Assembly (NCBI RefSeq): GCF_036323735.1
Contig: NC_086034.1
Coordinates: 43,289,439-43,353,438 of the forward strand
DNA length: 64,000 nucleotides
Source of the DNA: Rattus norvegicus
Lineage: Eukaryota; Chordata; Mammalia; Rodentia; Muridae
Direction of reading: 5' to 3'
The notes below the pieces were generated by a model. That model was given only the letters and a program-made list of their open reading frames with translations, was not told where the DNA came from and did no database searches. Positions 1 to 11,400 of the stretch are shown here, in pieces. The translations under genes and the position numbers were made by a program. Each line of letters opens with the position of its first letter. The first letter of the stretch is position 1.

Positions 1-1851
1 CTTTTATCATGAAGGGGTGTTGAATTTTGTCAAATGCTTTCTCAGCATCTAATGAAATGATCATGTGGTTTTGTTCTTTCAGTTTGTTTATATAATGGAT
101 CACGTTGATGGTTTTCCGTCTATTAAACCATCCCTGCATGCCTGGGATGAAGCCTACTTTATCATGGTGGATGATTGTTTTGATGTGCTCTTGAATTCGG
201 TTTGCCAGACTTTTGTTGAGTATTTTTGCGTCGATATTCATAAGGGAAATTGGTCTGAAGTTCTCTTTCTTTGTTATGTCTTTGTGTGGTTTAGGTATAA
301 GAGTAATTGTGGCTTCGTAGAAGGAATTCGGTAGTGCTCCATCTGTTTCAATTTTGTGGAATAGTTTGGATAATATTGGTATGAGGTCTTCTATGAAGGT
401 TTGATAGAATTCTGCACTAAACCCGTCTGGACCTGGGCTCTTTTTGGTTGGGAGACCTTTAATGACTGCTTCTATTTCCTTAGGAGTTATGGGGTTGTTT
501 AACTGGTTTATCTGTTCCTGATTTAACTTCGATACCTGGTATCTGTCTAGGAAATTGTCCATTTCCTGAAGATTTTCAAGTTTTGTTGAATATAGGTTTT
601 TATAGTAATATCTGATGATTTTTTGAATTTCCTCTGAATCTGTAGTTATGTCTCCCTTTTCATTTCTGATTTTGTTAATTTGGACGCACTCTCTGTGTCC
701 TCTCGTGAGTCTGGCTAAGGGTTTAATCTATCTTGTTGATTTTCTCAAAGAACCAACTTTTGGTTCTGTTGATTCTTTCTATGGTCCTTTTTGTTTCTAC
801 TTGGTTGATTTCAGCTCTGAGTTTGATTATTTCCTGCCTTCTACTCCTCCTGGGTGTATTTGCTTCTTTTTGTTCTAGAGCTTTTAGGTGTGCTGTCAAG
901 CTGCTGACATATGCTCTTTCCTGTTTCTTTCTGCAGGCACTCAGCGCTATGAGTTTTCCTCTTAGCACGGCTTTCATTGTGTCCCATAAGTTTGGGTATG
1001 TTGTACCTTCATTTTCATTAAATTCTAAAATTTTTTTAATTTCTTTCTTTATTTCTTCCTTGACCAGGTTATCATTGAGTAGAGCATTGTTCAATTTCCA
1101 GGTATATGTGGGCATTCTTCCCTTATTGTTATTGAAGACCAGTTTTAGGCCGTGGTGGTCTGATAGCACGCATGGGATTATTTCTATCTTTCTGTACCTG
1201 TTGAGGCCCGTTTTTTTACCAATTGTATGGTCAATTTTGGAGAAAGTACCATGAGGAGCTGAGAAGAAGGTATATCCTTTTGCTTTAGGATAGAATGTTC
1301 TATAAATATCCCTTAAGTCCATTTGGCTCATGACTTCTTTTAGTCTGTCGACATCACTGTTTAATTTCTGTTTCCATGATCTGTCCATTGATGAGAGTGG
1401 GGTGTTGAAATCTCCCACTATTATTGTGTGAGGTGCAATGTGTGTTTTGAGCTTTAGTAAGGTTTCTTTTACGTATGTAGGTGCCCTTGTATTTGGGGCA
1501 TAGATATTTAGGATTGAGAGTTCATCTTGGTGGATTTTTCCTTTGATGAATATGAAGTGTCCTTCCTTATCTTTTTTGGTGACTTTTAGTTGGAAATTGA
1601 TTTTATTTGATATTAGAATGGCTACTCCAGCTTGCTTCTTCTGACCATTTGCTTGGAACGTTGTTTTGCCAGCCTTTCACTCTAAGGTAGTGTCTGTCTT
1701 TGTCTCTGAGGTGTGTTTCCTCTAGGCAGAAGAATGCAGGGTCCTCGTTGCGTATCCAGTTTGTTAATCTATGTCTTTTTATTGGGGAGTTAAGGCCATT
1801 GATATTGAGAGATATTAAGGAATAGTGATTATTGCTTCCTGTTATATTCAT
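1..1851 (-). pseudogene. L1 ORF2 (endonuclease / start of reverse transcriptase), frameshifted
   Basis: ORF2 encodes the endonuclease and reverse transcriptase of L1. The start MNITGSNNHYSLISLNINGL is at 1851, and the apurinic-type endonuclease domain follows with NINGLNSP, ETHL, GDFNTP (near 1410) and SDHHGLKL. An extra base near 1668 shifts the frame, and another near 726 shifts it again after FFEKINKID. Reverse-transcriptase sequence continues to base 1, beginning around the region matching AEKAFDKIQHPF. The endonuclease acidic residues are still readable across the shifts, so the damage is mainly two small insertions. The rest of ORF2 is outside the window. Confidence 0.9.
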
Positions 1852-1910
1852 ATTTGGATGTGAGGTTATGTTTGTGTGCTTTCATTCTCTTTGTTTTGTT
1901 GCCAAGACGA

Positions 1911-3032
1911 TTAGTTTCTTGCTTCTTCTAGGGTATAGCTTGCCTCCTTATGTTGGGATTTACCATTTATTATCCTTTGTAGTGCTGGATTTGTAGAAAG
2001 ATATTGTGTAAATTTGGTTTTGCCATGGAATATCTTGTTTTCTCCATCTATGTTAATTGAGAGTTTTGCTGGATACAGTAACCTGGGCAGGTATTTGTGT
2101 TCTCTTAGGGTCTGTATGACATCAGTCCAGGATCTTCTGGCCTTCATAGTTTCTGGCGAGAAGTCTGGTGTGATTCTGATAGGTCTGCCTTTATATGTTA
2201 CTTGACCTTTTTCCCTTACTGCTTTTAATATTCTTTCTTTATTTTGTGCGTTTGGTGTTTTGACAATTATGTGACGGGAGGTGTTTCTTTTCTGGTCCAA
2301 TCTATTTGGAGTTCTGTAGGCTTCTTGTATGTCTATGGGTATCTCTTTTTTTAGGTTAGGGAAGTTTTCTTCTATGATTTTGTTGAAGATATTTACTGGT
2401 CCTTTGAGCTGGGAGTCTTCACTCTCTTCTATACCTATTATCCTTAGGTTTGATCTTCTCATTGAGTCCTGGATTTCCTGTATGTTTTAGAGCAGTAGCT
2501 TTTTCTGCTTTACATTATCTTTGACAGTTGAGTCAATGATTTCTATGGAATCTTCTGCTCCTGAGATTCTCTCTTCCATCTCTTGTATTCTGTTGGTGAA
2601 GCTTGTATCTACAGCTCCTTGTCTCTTCTTTTGGTTTTCTATATCCAGGGTTGTTTCCATGTGTTCTTTCCTGATTGCTTCTATTTCCATTTTTAATTCC
2701 TTCAACTGTTTGATTGTGTTTTCCTGGAATTCTTTCAGGGATTTTTGTGTCTCCTCTCTATGGGCTTCTACTTGTTTATTTATGTTTTCCTGGAATTCTT
2801 TCAGGCATTTTTGCGATTCCTCTCTGTAGGCTTCTACTTGTTCTCTAAGGGAGTTCTTCACGTCTTTCTTGAAGTCCTCCAGCATCATGATCAAAAATGA
2901 TTTTGAAACTAGATCTTGCTTTTCTGGTGTGTTTGGATATTCCATGTTTGTTTTGATGGGAGAATTGGGCTCCGATGGTGCCATGTAGTCTTGGTTTCTG
3001 TTGCTTGGGTTCCTGTGCTTGCCTCTCGTCAT
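1911..3032 (-). pseudogene. L1 ORF1 (RNA-binding chaperone), one nonsense change
   Basis: ORF1 encodes the L1 RNA-binding protein that trimerises and coats L1 RNA. The frame from the ATG at 3032 (MTRGKHR...) to the stop at 1911 is 374 codons including the stop, the same length as the counterpart in copy 3. The N-terminal half is a Glu/Lys-rich coiled coil with two 22-residue repeats (QVEAYREESQ... and QVEAHREETQ...). The C-terminal half has the conserved RRSNLRIIGIEESED block and the RPIRITPDFSPETMKARRSW block of the RNA-recognition and C-terminal domains. It is interrupted in frame by a single stop at 2487-2489, where other copies have a CAA glutamine codon. No frameshift is seen, so this is a nearly intact ORF1. 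Confidence 0.9.
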
Positions 3033-3750
3033 CAGATTATCTCTAGTGTTACTTTGTTCTGCTATTTCTGACAGTGGCTAGACTGTCCTATAAGCCTGTG
3101 TGTCAGGAGTGCTGTAGACCTGTTTTCCTCTCTTTCAGTCAGTTATGGGGACAGAGTGTTCTGCTTTCGGGCGTGTAGTTTTTCCTCTCTACAGGTCTTC
3201 AGCTGTTCCTGTGGGCCTGTGTCTTGAGTTCACCAGGCAGCTTTCTTGCAGCATACAAGTTGGTCTTACCTGTGGTCCCGAGGCTCAAGTTCGCTCGTGG
3301 GGTGCTGCCCATGGGCTCTCTGCAGCGGCAGCAACCAGGAAGACCTGTGCCGCCCCTTCCGGGAGCTTCAGTGCACCAGGGTTCCAGATGGTCTTTGGCT
3401 TTTTCCTCTGGCATCCGAGATGTGTGTGCAGAGAGCAGTCTCTTCTGGTTTCCCAGGCTTGTCTGCCTCTCTGAAGGTTCAGCTCTCCCTCCCACGGGAT
3501 TTGGGTGCAGAGAACTGTTTATCCGGTCTGTTTCCTTCAGGTTCTGGCGGTGTCTCAGGCAGGGGTCCTGCCGCTCCTGGGTCCTCCCCCACGGGAGCCC
3601 AGAGGCCTTATACAGTTTCCTCTTGGGCCAAGGATGTGGGCAGGGGTGAGCAGTGATGGTGGTCTCTTCCGCTCTGCAGCCTCAGGAGTGCCCACCTGAC
3701 CAGGCGGTTGGGTCTCTCTCTCACGGGGTCTGGGAGCAGAGAGCCTATAA
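3033..3750 (-). promoter_or_regulatory. L1 5'UTR / internal promoter region of copy 1
   Basis: This GC-rich, CpG-containing segment lies directly upstream of ORF1 and is much richer in G+C than the AT-rich flanks. In full-length L1s the 5'UTR carries the internal RNA polymerase II promoter, so a regulatory role is inferred from position and family. Copy 3 shares only the ORF1-proximal part, starting at the counterpart of about 3330 here. Copy 2 has a diverged, CpG-poor version. Several long frames cross the segment on both strands, but they look like by-products of high GC and match no family I know. Confidence 0.7.
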
Positions 3751-3859
3751 TTCTTATTGTCTTTCTTATGAAGCAACAGCAATAGTGATAGTTCCAATCC
3801 TTAAAATATAAGATCTTGTTACAAAGAAACTTCCAAGTATCATTTTAAGTGAGTCTAAG

Positions 3860-3948
3860 GGGGTTGGGGATTTAGCTCAGTGGTAGAGCGCTTGCCTAGG
3901 AAGCGCAAGGCCCTGGGTTGGGTCCCCAGCTCCGAAAAAAAAAAAAAT
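3860..3948 (+). mobile_element. ID SINE (BC1/tRNA-Ala-derived)
   Basis: The rodent ID body starts GGGGTTGGGGATTTAGCTC, contains the A-box TAGCTCAGTGG, and ends GTCCCCAGCTCCG followed by a run of 13 A. It is flanked by an exact 19-base direct repeat, cattttaagtgagtctaag, at 3841-3859 and 3953-3971. That is the hallmark of L1-mediated insertion and, being undecayed, points to a young event. The B-box region reads GGTTGGGTCC rather than the usual GGTTCGGTCC, and CCTAGGAAG replaces CCTAGCAAG. Confidence 0.96.
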
Positions 3949-4020
3949 GAGGCATTTTAAGTGAGTCTAAGAGTATGAAAATTTTACCATAAAACTCTCT
4001 ACTTTGTAAAATCATTACTT

Positions 4021-4176
4021 GAAAGGAAAAGAAGGCAAAAATAGAAGAGAGGAAGAGAAGGAAGAGAAGGAAGAAGGAAGGCGTGGGGGAGAAAGGAGGG
4101 CAAGAGAGAAAGAAGAAATAAAGAGGGAAGGAGGGAAGGGATGGAGGGAAAGAGGAAGGGAAGAAGGCAGAGGGGC
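4021..4176 (+). repeat. GA/GGAA-rich purine tract
   Basis: This is an almost pure purine stretch of imperfect GGAA, GAGA and AAGG units. Antisense open frames through it are compositional (long Pro/Ser/Phe/Leu runs) and not genes. Confidence 0.9.
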
Positions 4177-5692
4177 CTGACAATACTCAGTAGACTATGT
4201 AGAATCAACAATATCTGTTCTCAGCATGTAGATAACTAATTAGAACATCTAACCTTCCTACTAACCTTCTGTCATTAGTAATATGTGAGCTTCTACTGGG
4301 AAGGCAAATTCCTATTATAATACTGGATAATTTGAAGCTCTGTGATAATATTTTAACTAAACAGAATGCCTCAAGAAATTGTGTTCAAGGCATACAGTTT
4401 AAAAACTCAGTAGTCTTTCATAAATAAATGAAGACAATAGTCCTACTTTGGACGTTAATGGAAGGAGTTAGTTTCACTGTTCTCAATGTAGTTCCATATG
4501 TAAAGTCATTATATCTTGGTAAATGAATACACAGGTTTTGGCAATTACTATGTTCTGGAGAAAAATGAAGTAGAACTAAAAAATATCATACAAACTCCTG
4601 TGATCCACTTCCTTTAGGTCCCAGAAAGACCCTCCATAACTCCATACTTGTTATAGCTATAAGCATGCCATATGTTTAGGAATGATTTGAGAATACTGTA
4701 ATGATATTAAAATCTAAAATTCAAACAAAATAGTTGTAGCTGTGATAAATTACTGAAGGAATTTTGATGAAAAGTTAAATACCTCAGAGGAATAATTTTC
4801 TCCCAGAGACACTTTGCTTCTTGAAAAATCAGTATTTTTTACAACACGGTGGTTTACTTTGTTTCATACAAATGTTGTTTCTCTTTCATACTATTAGAAC
4901 TCCAATCATATATAGTCCCTTACAGAATTAATATACAGTGTTCATAATCATAACATGACATGAAATTTCTAACCAGGACAAGCAATAATTATTTAAATTT
5001 AAAGAGAATGTGATCCATTTAAGATATTAGGTAATTATGGATTTGTTTAAATATTATAACCCTTAGATGTTTTCCTTCAAAAAAGTAGACATTCTAGATA
5101 GTCTTTCCATTTCAGACAATGAATTAAATATAGTTTAGACTAAAGTTGAACACCTTTAAGCATGTTAGGAATTAATTTAAGGGGGTTTCGAAAGTTCAGT
5201 GTCTTGTTGAAGAGCATGAGAAAAGATCCTGGTTTCTAAATCCTGTGCAATTCAGCCAAGACTCAAGCAGTCTGATTCTCTTTTTAATTGAATGTAAATT
5301 TCCTAACATTTTTGCCTGCGTGTCTTGACATGGCAGGCTCCTGTCACTCAGAAAAGGGGTAGACAAATTAGTTGGCATGGAGCAGGAGAATGCCCAACAC
5401 TGTGCTGGCTTCTGCCAATAACCAAATTCCATTGTCTATGACCAGATAGCCATGCCTCAGGTAACTGGCAAGACATGGTATGGAATCTAGGCCCTATGGC
5501 ACTTAGAGAATTCAGTCTCTCTAGACCAAGAGAGCAGGGAGAGAGGAGTGGAAGGGTAACCATTGAAATGTCAGACTGCAGGTTGGAGGACTAAGCACAG
5601 TTTTACTGACTCTCCAAAGTCATTTGATATATTAAAAACTGCGTGCAAAGCTACAATCCAGGGGATTGTGACCCCAAGAAAACACCCAAATT
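4177..5692. other. No recognised gene or repeat
   Basis: AT-rich DNA with scattered stops in all frames. The part around 5190-5600 is less AT-rich and has two overlapping short minus-strand frames, but no motif, splice pattern or family match that I recognise. It may contain an old repeat decayed beyond recognition by eye. Confidence 0.5.
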
Positions 5693-6277
5693 ACTCTTTT
5701 AATCAGGGCTCTCTAGAATGACAGAACTTATGGAATGATATATGGAAGGTATATTGAATATATATATATGGAATTTATTGTAATGACATACAAGCTGCAG
5801 TCTAACTAATGCAACTATAGCTACCTGTAAATGGAGAGACCAAGAAACTAGTAGTTGCTCAGTCCCACATGCTGGGTATCTCAGCTGGTCTTTTATTAAT
5901 GCTGGAATTCTGAAAAATTAGGCTCCTACACTAAGGAAGAAATTGATGCACTAGCAAGGTGAGAACAAGCAGGCAAAGAGCAAAAGCTTCCTTTATCCGT
6001 GGTCTTGTGTAGACTTCCAGCAGAAATTGTGACCCAAATTAAATGTGCCTTCCCACCTCATGATCTAGATTAATGTCATATGCTTCCCCACTCAAGATCT
6101 GAATCAAAGGTGTGTCTTCCCACCTCAAGATTCAGAGCACAGGTATGTCTACCTCAAAGTCTCATACTAGAAGTACATTCTCCCATTTCAAAACAAGCAG
6201 AAAATCTTTCACAGGGGTGCTCATCAGTCTGGGCTGTAGTTCATTCCAGATATAGTAACTAAGAATAGCCGTCACAA
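5693..6277 (-). mobile_element. ERVL-type LTR, antisense (solo)
   Basis: The plus strand reads aatcagggctctctaga near the left end and agaatagccgtcaca at the right end. These are the reversed ends of the mammalian ERVL/MLT2-like LTR whose sense copy starts TGTGATGGCTATTC and ends near CTCTAGAGAACCCTGA. The body carries landmarks of the rodent version, such as repeated cccacctca-type blocks and the reversed AGCTTTTGCTCTTTGCCTGC block near 5970. No internal retroviral sequence adjoins it, so it is a solo LTR. The exact subfamily is uncertain. Confidence 0.55.
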
Positions 6278-7229
6278 CTACTGAATTCCATGCACAAATG
6301 ATAAATCTGTGAGCAGTACAGTATAACTGAAAGAACAACTAACAAACAGTAATTGGAAGATGATATTAAAACATTTCATCATTATTAGAGTTAACTCTCA
6401 TATGGAATTACTTCCTGCTTCTGGTAGGAAACCAAGTGAAACAGCGGTTTCCTATACTTTTGGAAGTGTCTGTCAGATCCTCCTAACAATTCATAGAATG
6501 TTTTCCTTGAGCAGTACTGCTGTGCTTTTGTGTTATTGTTGTTGCTGCTGTTGTTGTTGTTAGTCTATGGCTCTTGAGGGGAGTATTTTCTTTCAGTGAA
6601 GTTTAACTCAACACTTAAACTGTGTGTGTATGTGTTTATGAGTACCCTCATGTATGTGTGTGTTGTATATGTACAAAAATATTTATGTTCTTCAGTAGGC
6701 TTATAAAATAATGTTTTTACAGCTTTCTCAAATGCCCTTAGTATTATTTACTTTTCCTTCTATTAGTATCACCTTCTCTCCCCAGCTAAATGTATAATTT
6801 TTATCTACAAGATTTAATTTAATGCAGAATGCTGTGCATTTCACATTGAACAGAAAACTAAATATTTTAAGGCAAATCCAGAGGTTATTTTATTTTAAAA
6901 TTCTATCTCTATGGGACTTGGGGAAGCATTATTAACATTAATCCTATTAATTAGGATCTTAATAGAATTAAGTCTATTTTCCCTCAATGGCAACACCTCC
7001 AATTCCAAAAGTAACCATTCAGAAAAAGTCTTACTTCTAAATAAACAGATCTTTCTATCACTTTGTCGGAAAAAAACCCAATTATATTTAAGTTGGTTTT
7101 AGCTAGTGATCATAGTAAAATATGATACTGAGAGCTAAGAATGGACTTTCTCTAGGTAACTTCGTATACTCACATTTTAGTCTAGGGTGTATAAGCACAG
7201 CTATTTATTTTAACAATGATTTTTATAGA
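6278..7229. other. No recognised gene; short microsatellites
   Basis: AT-rich DNA. It contains an imperfect (TTG)n at about 6532-6560 and a loose TG-rich tract at about 6622-6668. Short frames here (for example 6911-7102) have no recognisable domain. Confidence 0.5.
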
Positions 7230-8235
7230 AGACCCAGTTATATCACTTTGTGCATATATCCAAAAGATACTCTAACATCCCACAAAAGCACTCATAAGTA
7301 TGTTCATAGCAGCTTTATTCATAATACACAGAAACTGCAAACAACGTAGATGTCCCTCAACTAAAGAATGGATAAAAAAATGTGTTACATCTACACAATG
7401 GAATAGTATTCAGCTATTAAAATAAACATATCATGAATTTTGCAAGCAAATGGATGAATCTTGAGAATATGTTCCTGAATGAAGTAATCAAGACCCAAAA
7501 GCAAATGCATGATACGAACTCATTGGTAAGTGGATATTAGCCATAAAATACAGCTATCACGCTACACTCCACAGACCCAAAGAAGCCAAACAAGAAGGAA
7601 GGCCCAAGCAAGGAAGCTGGAATCTCACTTAGAAGGGTGAATAAAATAGTCATAAGACGCAGATGGAAGGAAGAAATTGGGAGGGAGGGGTTATGGGGAG
7701 GAAAATTGGGAATTTGGGGGTTTGAGAGATGACAGGAGCGATAGCTAAATGGCCATGAAAATGAATGGAAATTGTAATTGATAGGGGTGAGGAGGTGAAG
7801 GGAATTGCTAGTATGAGACAGAAACTCCACAGAGTAAATTAACTTGGACCCTTGGGGGTCTCAAAGTCTGAACCACTAACCAAAGAACATACATGGGCTA
7901 GACCTAGACCTCCCCAAACCTAGGCAGGGGGTGGGTCCTGAACATCTGGAAGAAGAAATATCCTAAAAGCGTTACCAGCAAGTGAAATGTGTTCTTGTAG
8001 ATGATCTGCGTCTAGCCTAAGTGGGAAAAGATGTGCCTGCTCTCTAGAAGTGTCTAGAAGTGTCTGGGGGGAAGAGTCAAATTATATCGGTGGACCCCAC
8101 CTACTCAGATGAGAAAAAAAGAGGGGGGATGGAGAAGGATTGTGGTGGGGTGACCAGGATCAGAGCAGTGAGCACGATGTAAAGTGAATTAGTTAAAAGA
8201 ATTAAATTTGAAAAAACAGAAAGAAAAAATGAGAT
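7230..8235 (+). mobile_element. Old L1 3' fragment (ORF2 tail + 3'UTR)
   Basis: The fragment begins in the ORF2 C-terminal region (gacccagttatatcac, matching DPAIPLL in other copies). It runs through sequence matching SAIKNN and the terminal SGY region near 7535, then a 3'UTR with the tacatgggctagacctag motif, and ends in an A-rich tail near 8205-8235. Many in-frame stops and base changes make it older than the rat-type copies. It is strongly 5'-truncated, the usual outcome of incomplete reverse transcription. Confidence 0.8.
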
Positions 8236-8435
8236 TTTATTTTTCTCCTTACTTATTTGATCTTTCTTATTGTTTGTAATGTTTGCAATTTTTGTTGCAG
8301 ATTTTGTGCTCATCCTTAATGGATGGGATATAGAGACATCAAGACATAATACTCAGAAAATTATGCTGAAAGAATAACTGGAATTGTTTGGTTTAAATAT
8401 AGTTGTCTTTCACTCAAGAGTTGTGTTTGTTTTCT

Positions 8436-11400
8436 TTTTTTTTGTTCTTTTTTATTTATTTATTTATTTAATTTTTTTCATCTTTATTGGCTTGAGTATT
8501 TCTTATTTACATTCCGATTGTCCCCTTCCCGGTTTCCAGGTCAACATTCCCCTAACCCCTTCCCCTCCCCTTCTCTATAGGTGTTCCCCTTCCCATCCTC
8601 CCCCCATTTCTGCCTTCCCCCCAGCAATTACATTCACTGGGGATTCAGTCTTGGCAGGACCAAGGGCTTCCCCTTCCACTGGTGCTCTTACTAGGCTATT
8701 CATTGCTACCTATGAGGTTGGAGGCCAGGGTCAGTCCAGGTATAGTCTTTGGGTAGTGGCTTAGTCCCTTGGAAGCTCTGGTTGGTTGGCATTGTTTTTA
8801 ATATGGGGTCTCAAGCCCCTTCAAGCTCTTTCAGTCCTTTCTCTGATTCCTTCAACGGGGGTCCCGTTCTCAGTTCAGTGGTTTAATGATGGCATTCGCC
8901 TATGTATTTGCCGTATTCTGGCTGTGTCTCTCAGGAAAGATCTACATCTGGATCCTGTCAGCCTGCACTTCTTTGCTTCATCCATCTTATCTAGTTTGGT
9001 GACTGTGTATGTATGGGCCATATGTGGGGCAGGCTCTGAATGGGTGTTCCTTCTGCCTCTGTTCTAAACTTTGCCTCCCTATTCCCTCCCCAGGGTATTC
9101 TTGTTTCCCTTTTAAAGAAGGAGTGAAGCGTTCACATTTTGGTCATTCTTCTTGAGTTTCATGTGTTCTGTGCATATAGGGTAATTCAAGCATTTGGGCT
9201 AATATCCACTTATCAATGAGTGCATACCATGTATGTCTTTCTGTGATTGGGTTAGCTCACTCAGGATGATATTTTCCAGTTCCAACCATTGGCCTACGAA
9301 TTTCATAAAGTCACTGTTTTTGATAGCTGAGTAATATTCCATTGTGTAGATGTACCACATTGTCTGTATCCATTCCTCTGTTGAAGGGCATCTGGGTTCT
9401 TTCCAGCTTCTGGCTATTATAAATAAGGCTGCTATGAATGTAATGGAGCATGTGTCTTTGTTATACATTGGGGCATCTTTTGGGTATCTGCCCAAGAGAG
9501 GTATAGCTGGGTCCTCAGGTAGTTCAATGTCCAATTTTCTGAGGAAATGCCAAACTGATTTCCAGAATGGTTGTAACAGTCTGCAATCCTACCAACAATG
9601 GAGGAGTGTTCCTCTCTCTCTGCATCCTTGCCAGCATTTGCTGTCACCTGAGTTTTTGATCTTAGCCATTCTCACTGCTGTGAGGCGAAATCTCAGGGTT
9701 GTTTTGATTTGCATTTCCCTTAAGACTAAAGATGCTGAACATTTCTTTAGGTGTTCCTCAGCCATTCGCCATTCCTCAACTGTGAATTCTTTGTTTAGCT
9801 CTGAACCCCATTTTTTAATACGGTTATTTGTCTCCCTGCAGTCTAACTTCTTGATCTCTTTGTATATTCTGGATATAAGCCCTCTATCAGTTGCAGGATT
9901 GTTCAGGATCTTTTCCCAGTCTGTTGGTTGTCATTTTGTCTTAACAACAGTGTCCTTTGCCTTACAGAAGCTTTGCAGTTTTATGAGATCCCATTTGTCA
10001 ATTCTTGATCTTAGAGCACAAGCCATTATTGTTTTGTTCAGGAAATTTTCTCCGGTGCCCATGTGTTTGAGATGCTTCCCCACTTTTTCTTCTATTAGTT
10101 TGAGTGTATCTGGTTTGATGTGGAGGTCTTGATCCACTTGGAATTAAGCTTTGTACAGGGTGATAAGCATGGATCGATTTGTATTCTTCTACATGCTGAC
10201 CTCCAGTTGAACCAGCACCATTTGCTGAAAATGCTATCTTTTTTCCATTGGATGGTTTTGGCTCCTTCATCAAAAATCAAGTGACCATAGGTGTGTGGGT
10301 TCATTTCTGGGTCTTCAATTCTATTCGACAGTTCTATCTGTCTGTCTCTGTACCAATACCATGCAGTTTTCATCACTATTGTTCTGTAATACTGCTTGAG
10401 TTCAGGGATACTGATTTCCCCAGAAGTCCTTTTATTGTTGAGGATAGTTTTAGCTATCCTGGTTTTTTTGTTATTCCAGATGAATTTGGAAATTGTTCTC
10501 TCTAACTCTCTGAAGAATTAAATTGGTATTTTTATGGGGATTGTATTGAATCTGTAGATCGCTTTTGGTAAAATGACCATTTTTACTGTATTAATCTTGC
10601 CAATCCATGAGCATGGGAGATCTTTCCATCTTCTGAGATCTTCAATTTCTTTCTTCAGAGGCTTGAAGTTCTTATCATACAGATCTTTTACTTGCTTGGT
10701 TAAAGTCACACCGAGGTATTTTATATTATTTGGAACTATTATGAAGGGTGTCGTTTTCCTAATTTCTTTCTCGCCTTGTTTTGCTTTTGTGTAGAGGAAG
10801 GCTAAGGATTTATTTGAGTTAATTTTATACCCAGCCACTTTGCTGAAGGTGTTTATCAGGTTTAGTAGTTCTCTGGTGGAACTTTTGGGATCACTTAAAT
10901 ATACTATCATATCATCTGCAAATAGTGATATTGTGACTTCTTCTTTTCCAATCTGTATCCCTTTGATCTCCTTTTGTTGTCTGATTGCTCTGTCTAGAAC
11001 TTCAAGAACTATGTTGAATAAGTAGGGAGAGAGTTGGCAGCCTTGTCTAGTCCCTGATTTAAGTGGGATCGATTCAAGTTTCTCTCCCTTTATTTTGATG
11101 TTGGTTTCTGGTTTACTGTATACTGCTTTTACTATGTCTATTTATGAGCATTGAATTCCTGATCTTTCCAAGACTTTTATCATGAAGGAGTGTTGAATTT
11201 TACAAATGCTTTCTCATTATCTAATGAAATGATCCTGTGGCTTTTTTCTTTGAGTTTGTATAGAGGATTATGTTGATGGATTTCTGTATATTAAACCCTC
11301 CCCACATCCCTGAAATGAAGCCTACATGATTCAGGATGGATGATCATTTCAATGTGTTCTTGGACTCAATTTGTGATTTTTTTTTGAGTATTTTTTCACT

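Larger units (their letters stand above)
1..3750 (-). mobile_element. Rat-type LINE-1, copy 1 (5' half, cut by window edge)
   Basis: This is a non-LTR retrotransposon read on the minus strand. In sense order it shows a GC-rich 5'UTR (about 3750-3033), ORF1 (3032-1911), a 59-base spacer, and ORF2 from 1851 running off the left edge within the reverse-transcriptase domain. It aligns by eye with the three other rat-type copies at 15308, 31788 and 45916. The 5' end was placed where similarity to an L1 5'UTR stops, near 3750, and is uncertain by tens of bases. Its 3' end and poly(A) are outside the window, so its TSD cannot be tested. Few stops and retained CpGs in the 5'UTR suggest a fairly recent insertion. 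Confidence 0.93.

Noticed and set aside
733..1254. 173-codon hydrophobic plus-strand frame
   Set aside because: It is antisense to L1 ORF2. The same hydrophobic antisense frame recurs opposite the other L1 copies, so it is a by-product of the A-rich sense coding strand.
3145..3656. Several overlapping frames of 100-140 codons in GC-rich DNA
   Set aside because: They lie in the L1 5'UTR, on both strands and in several frames, with no domain; high GC removes stop codons.
9350..10132. 260-codon plus-strand frame
   Set aside because: Antisense of L1 ORF2 C-terminal sequence; similar antisense frames appear opposite the other copies.
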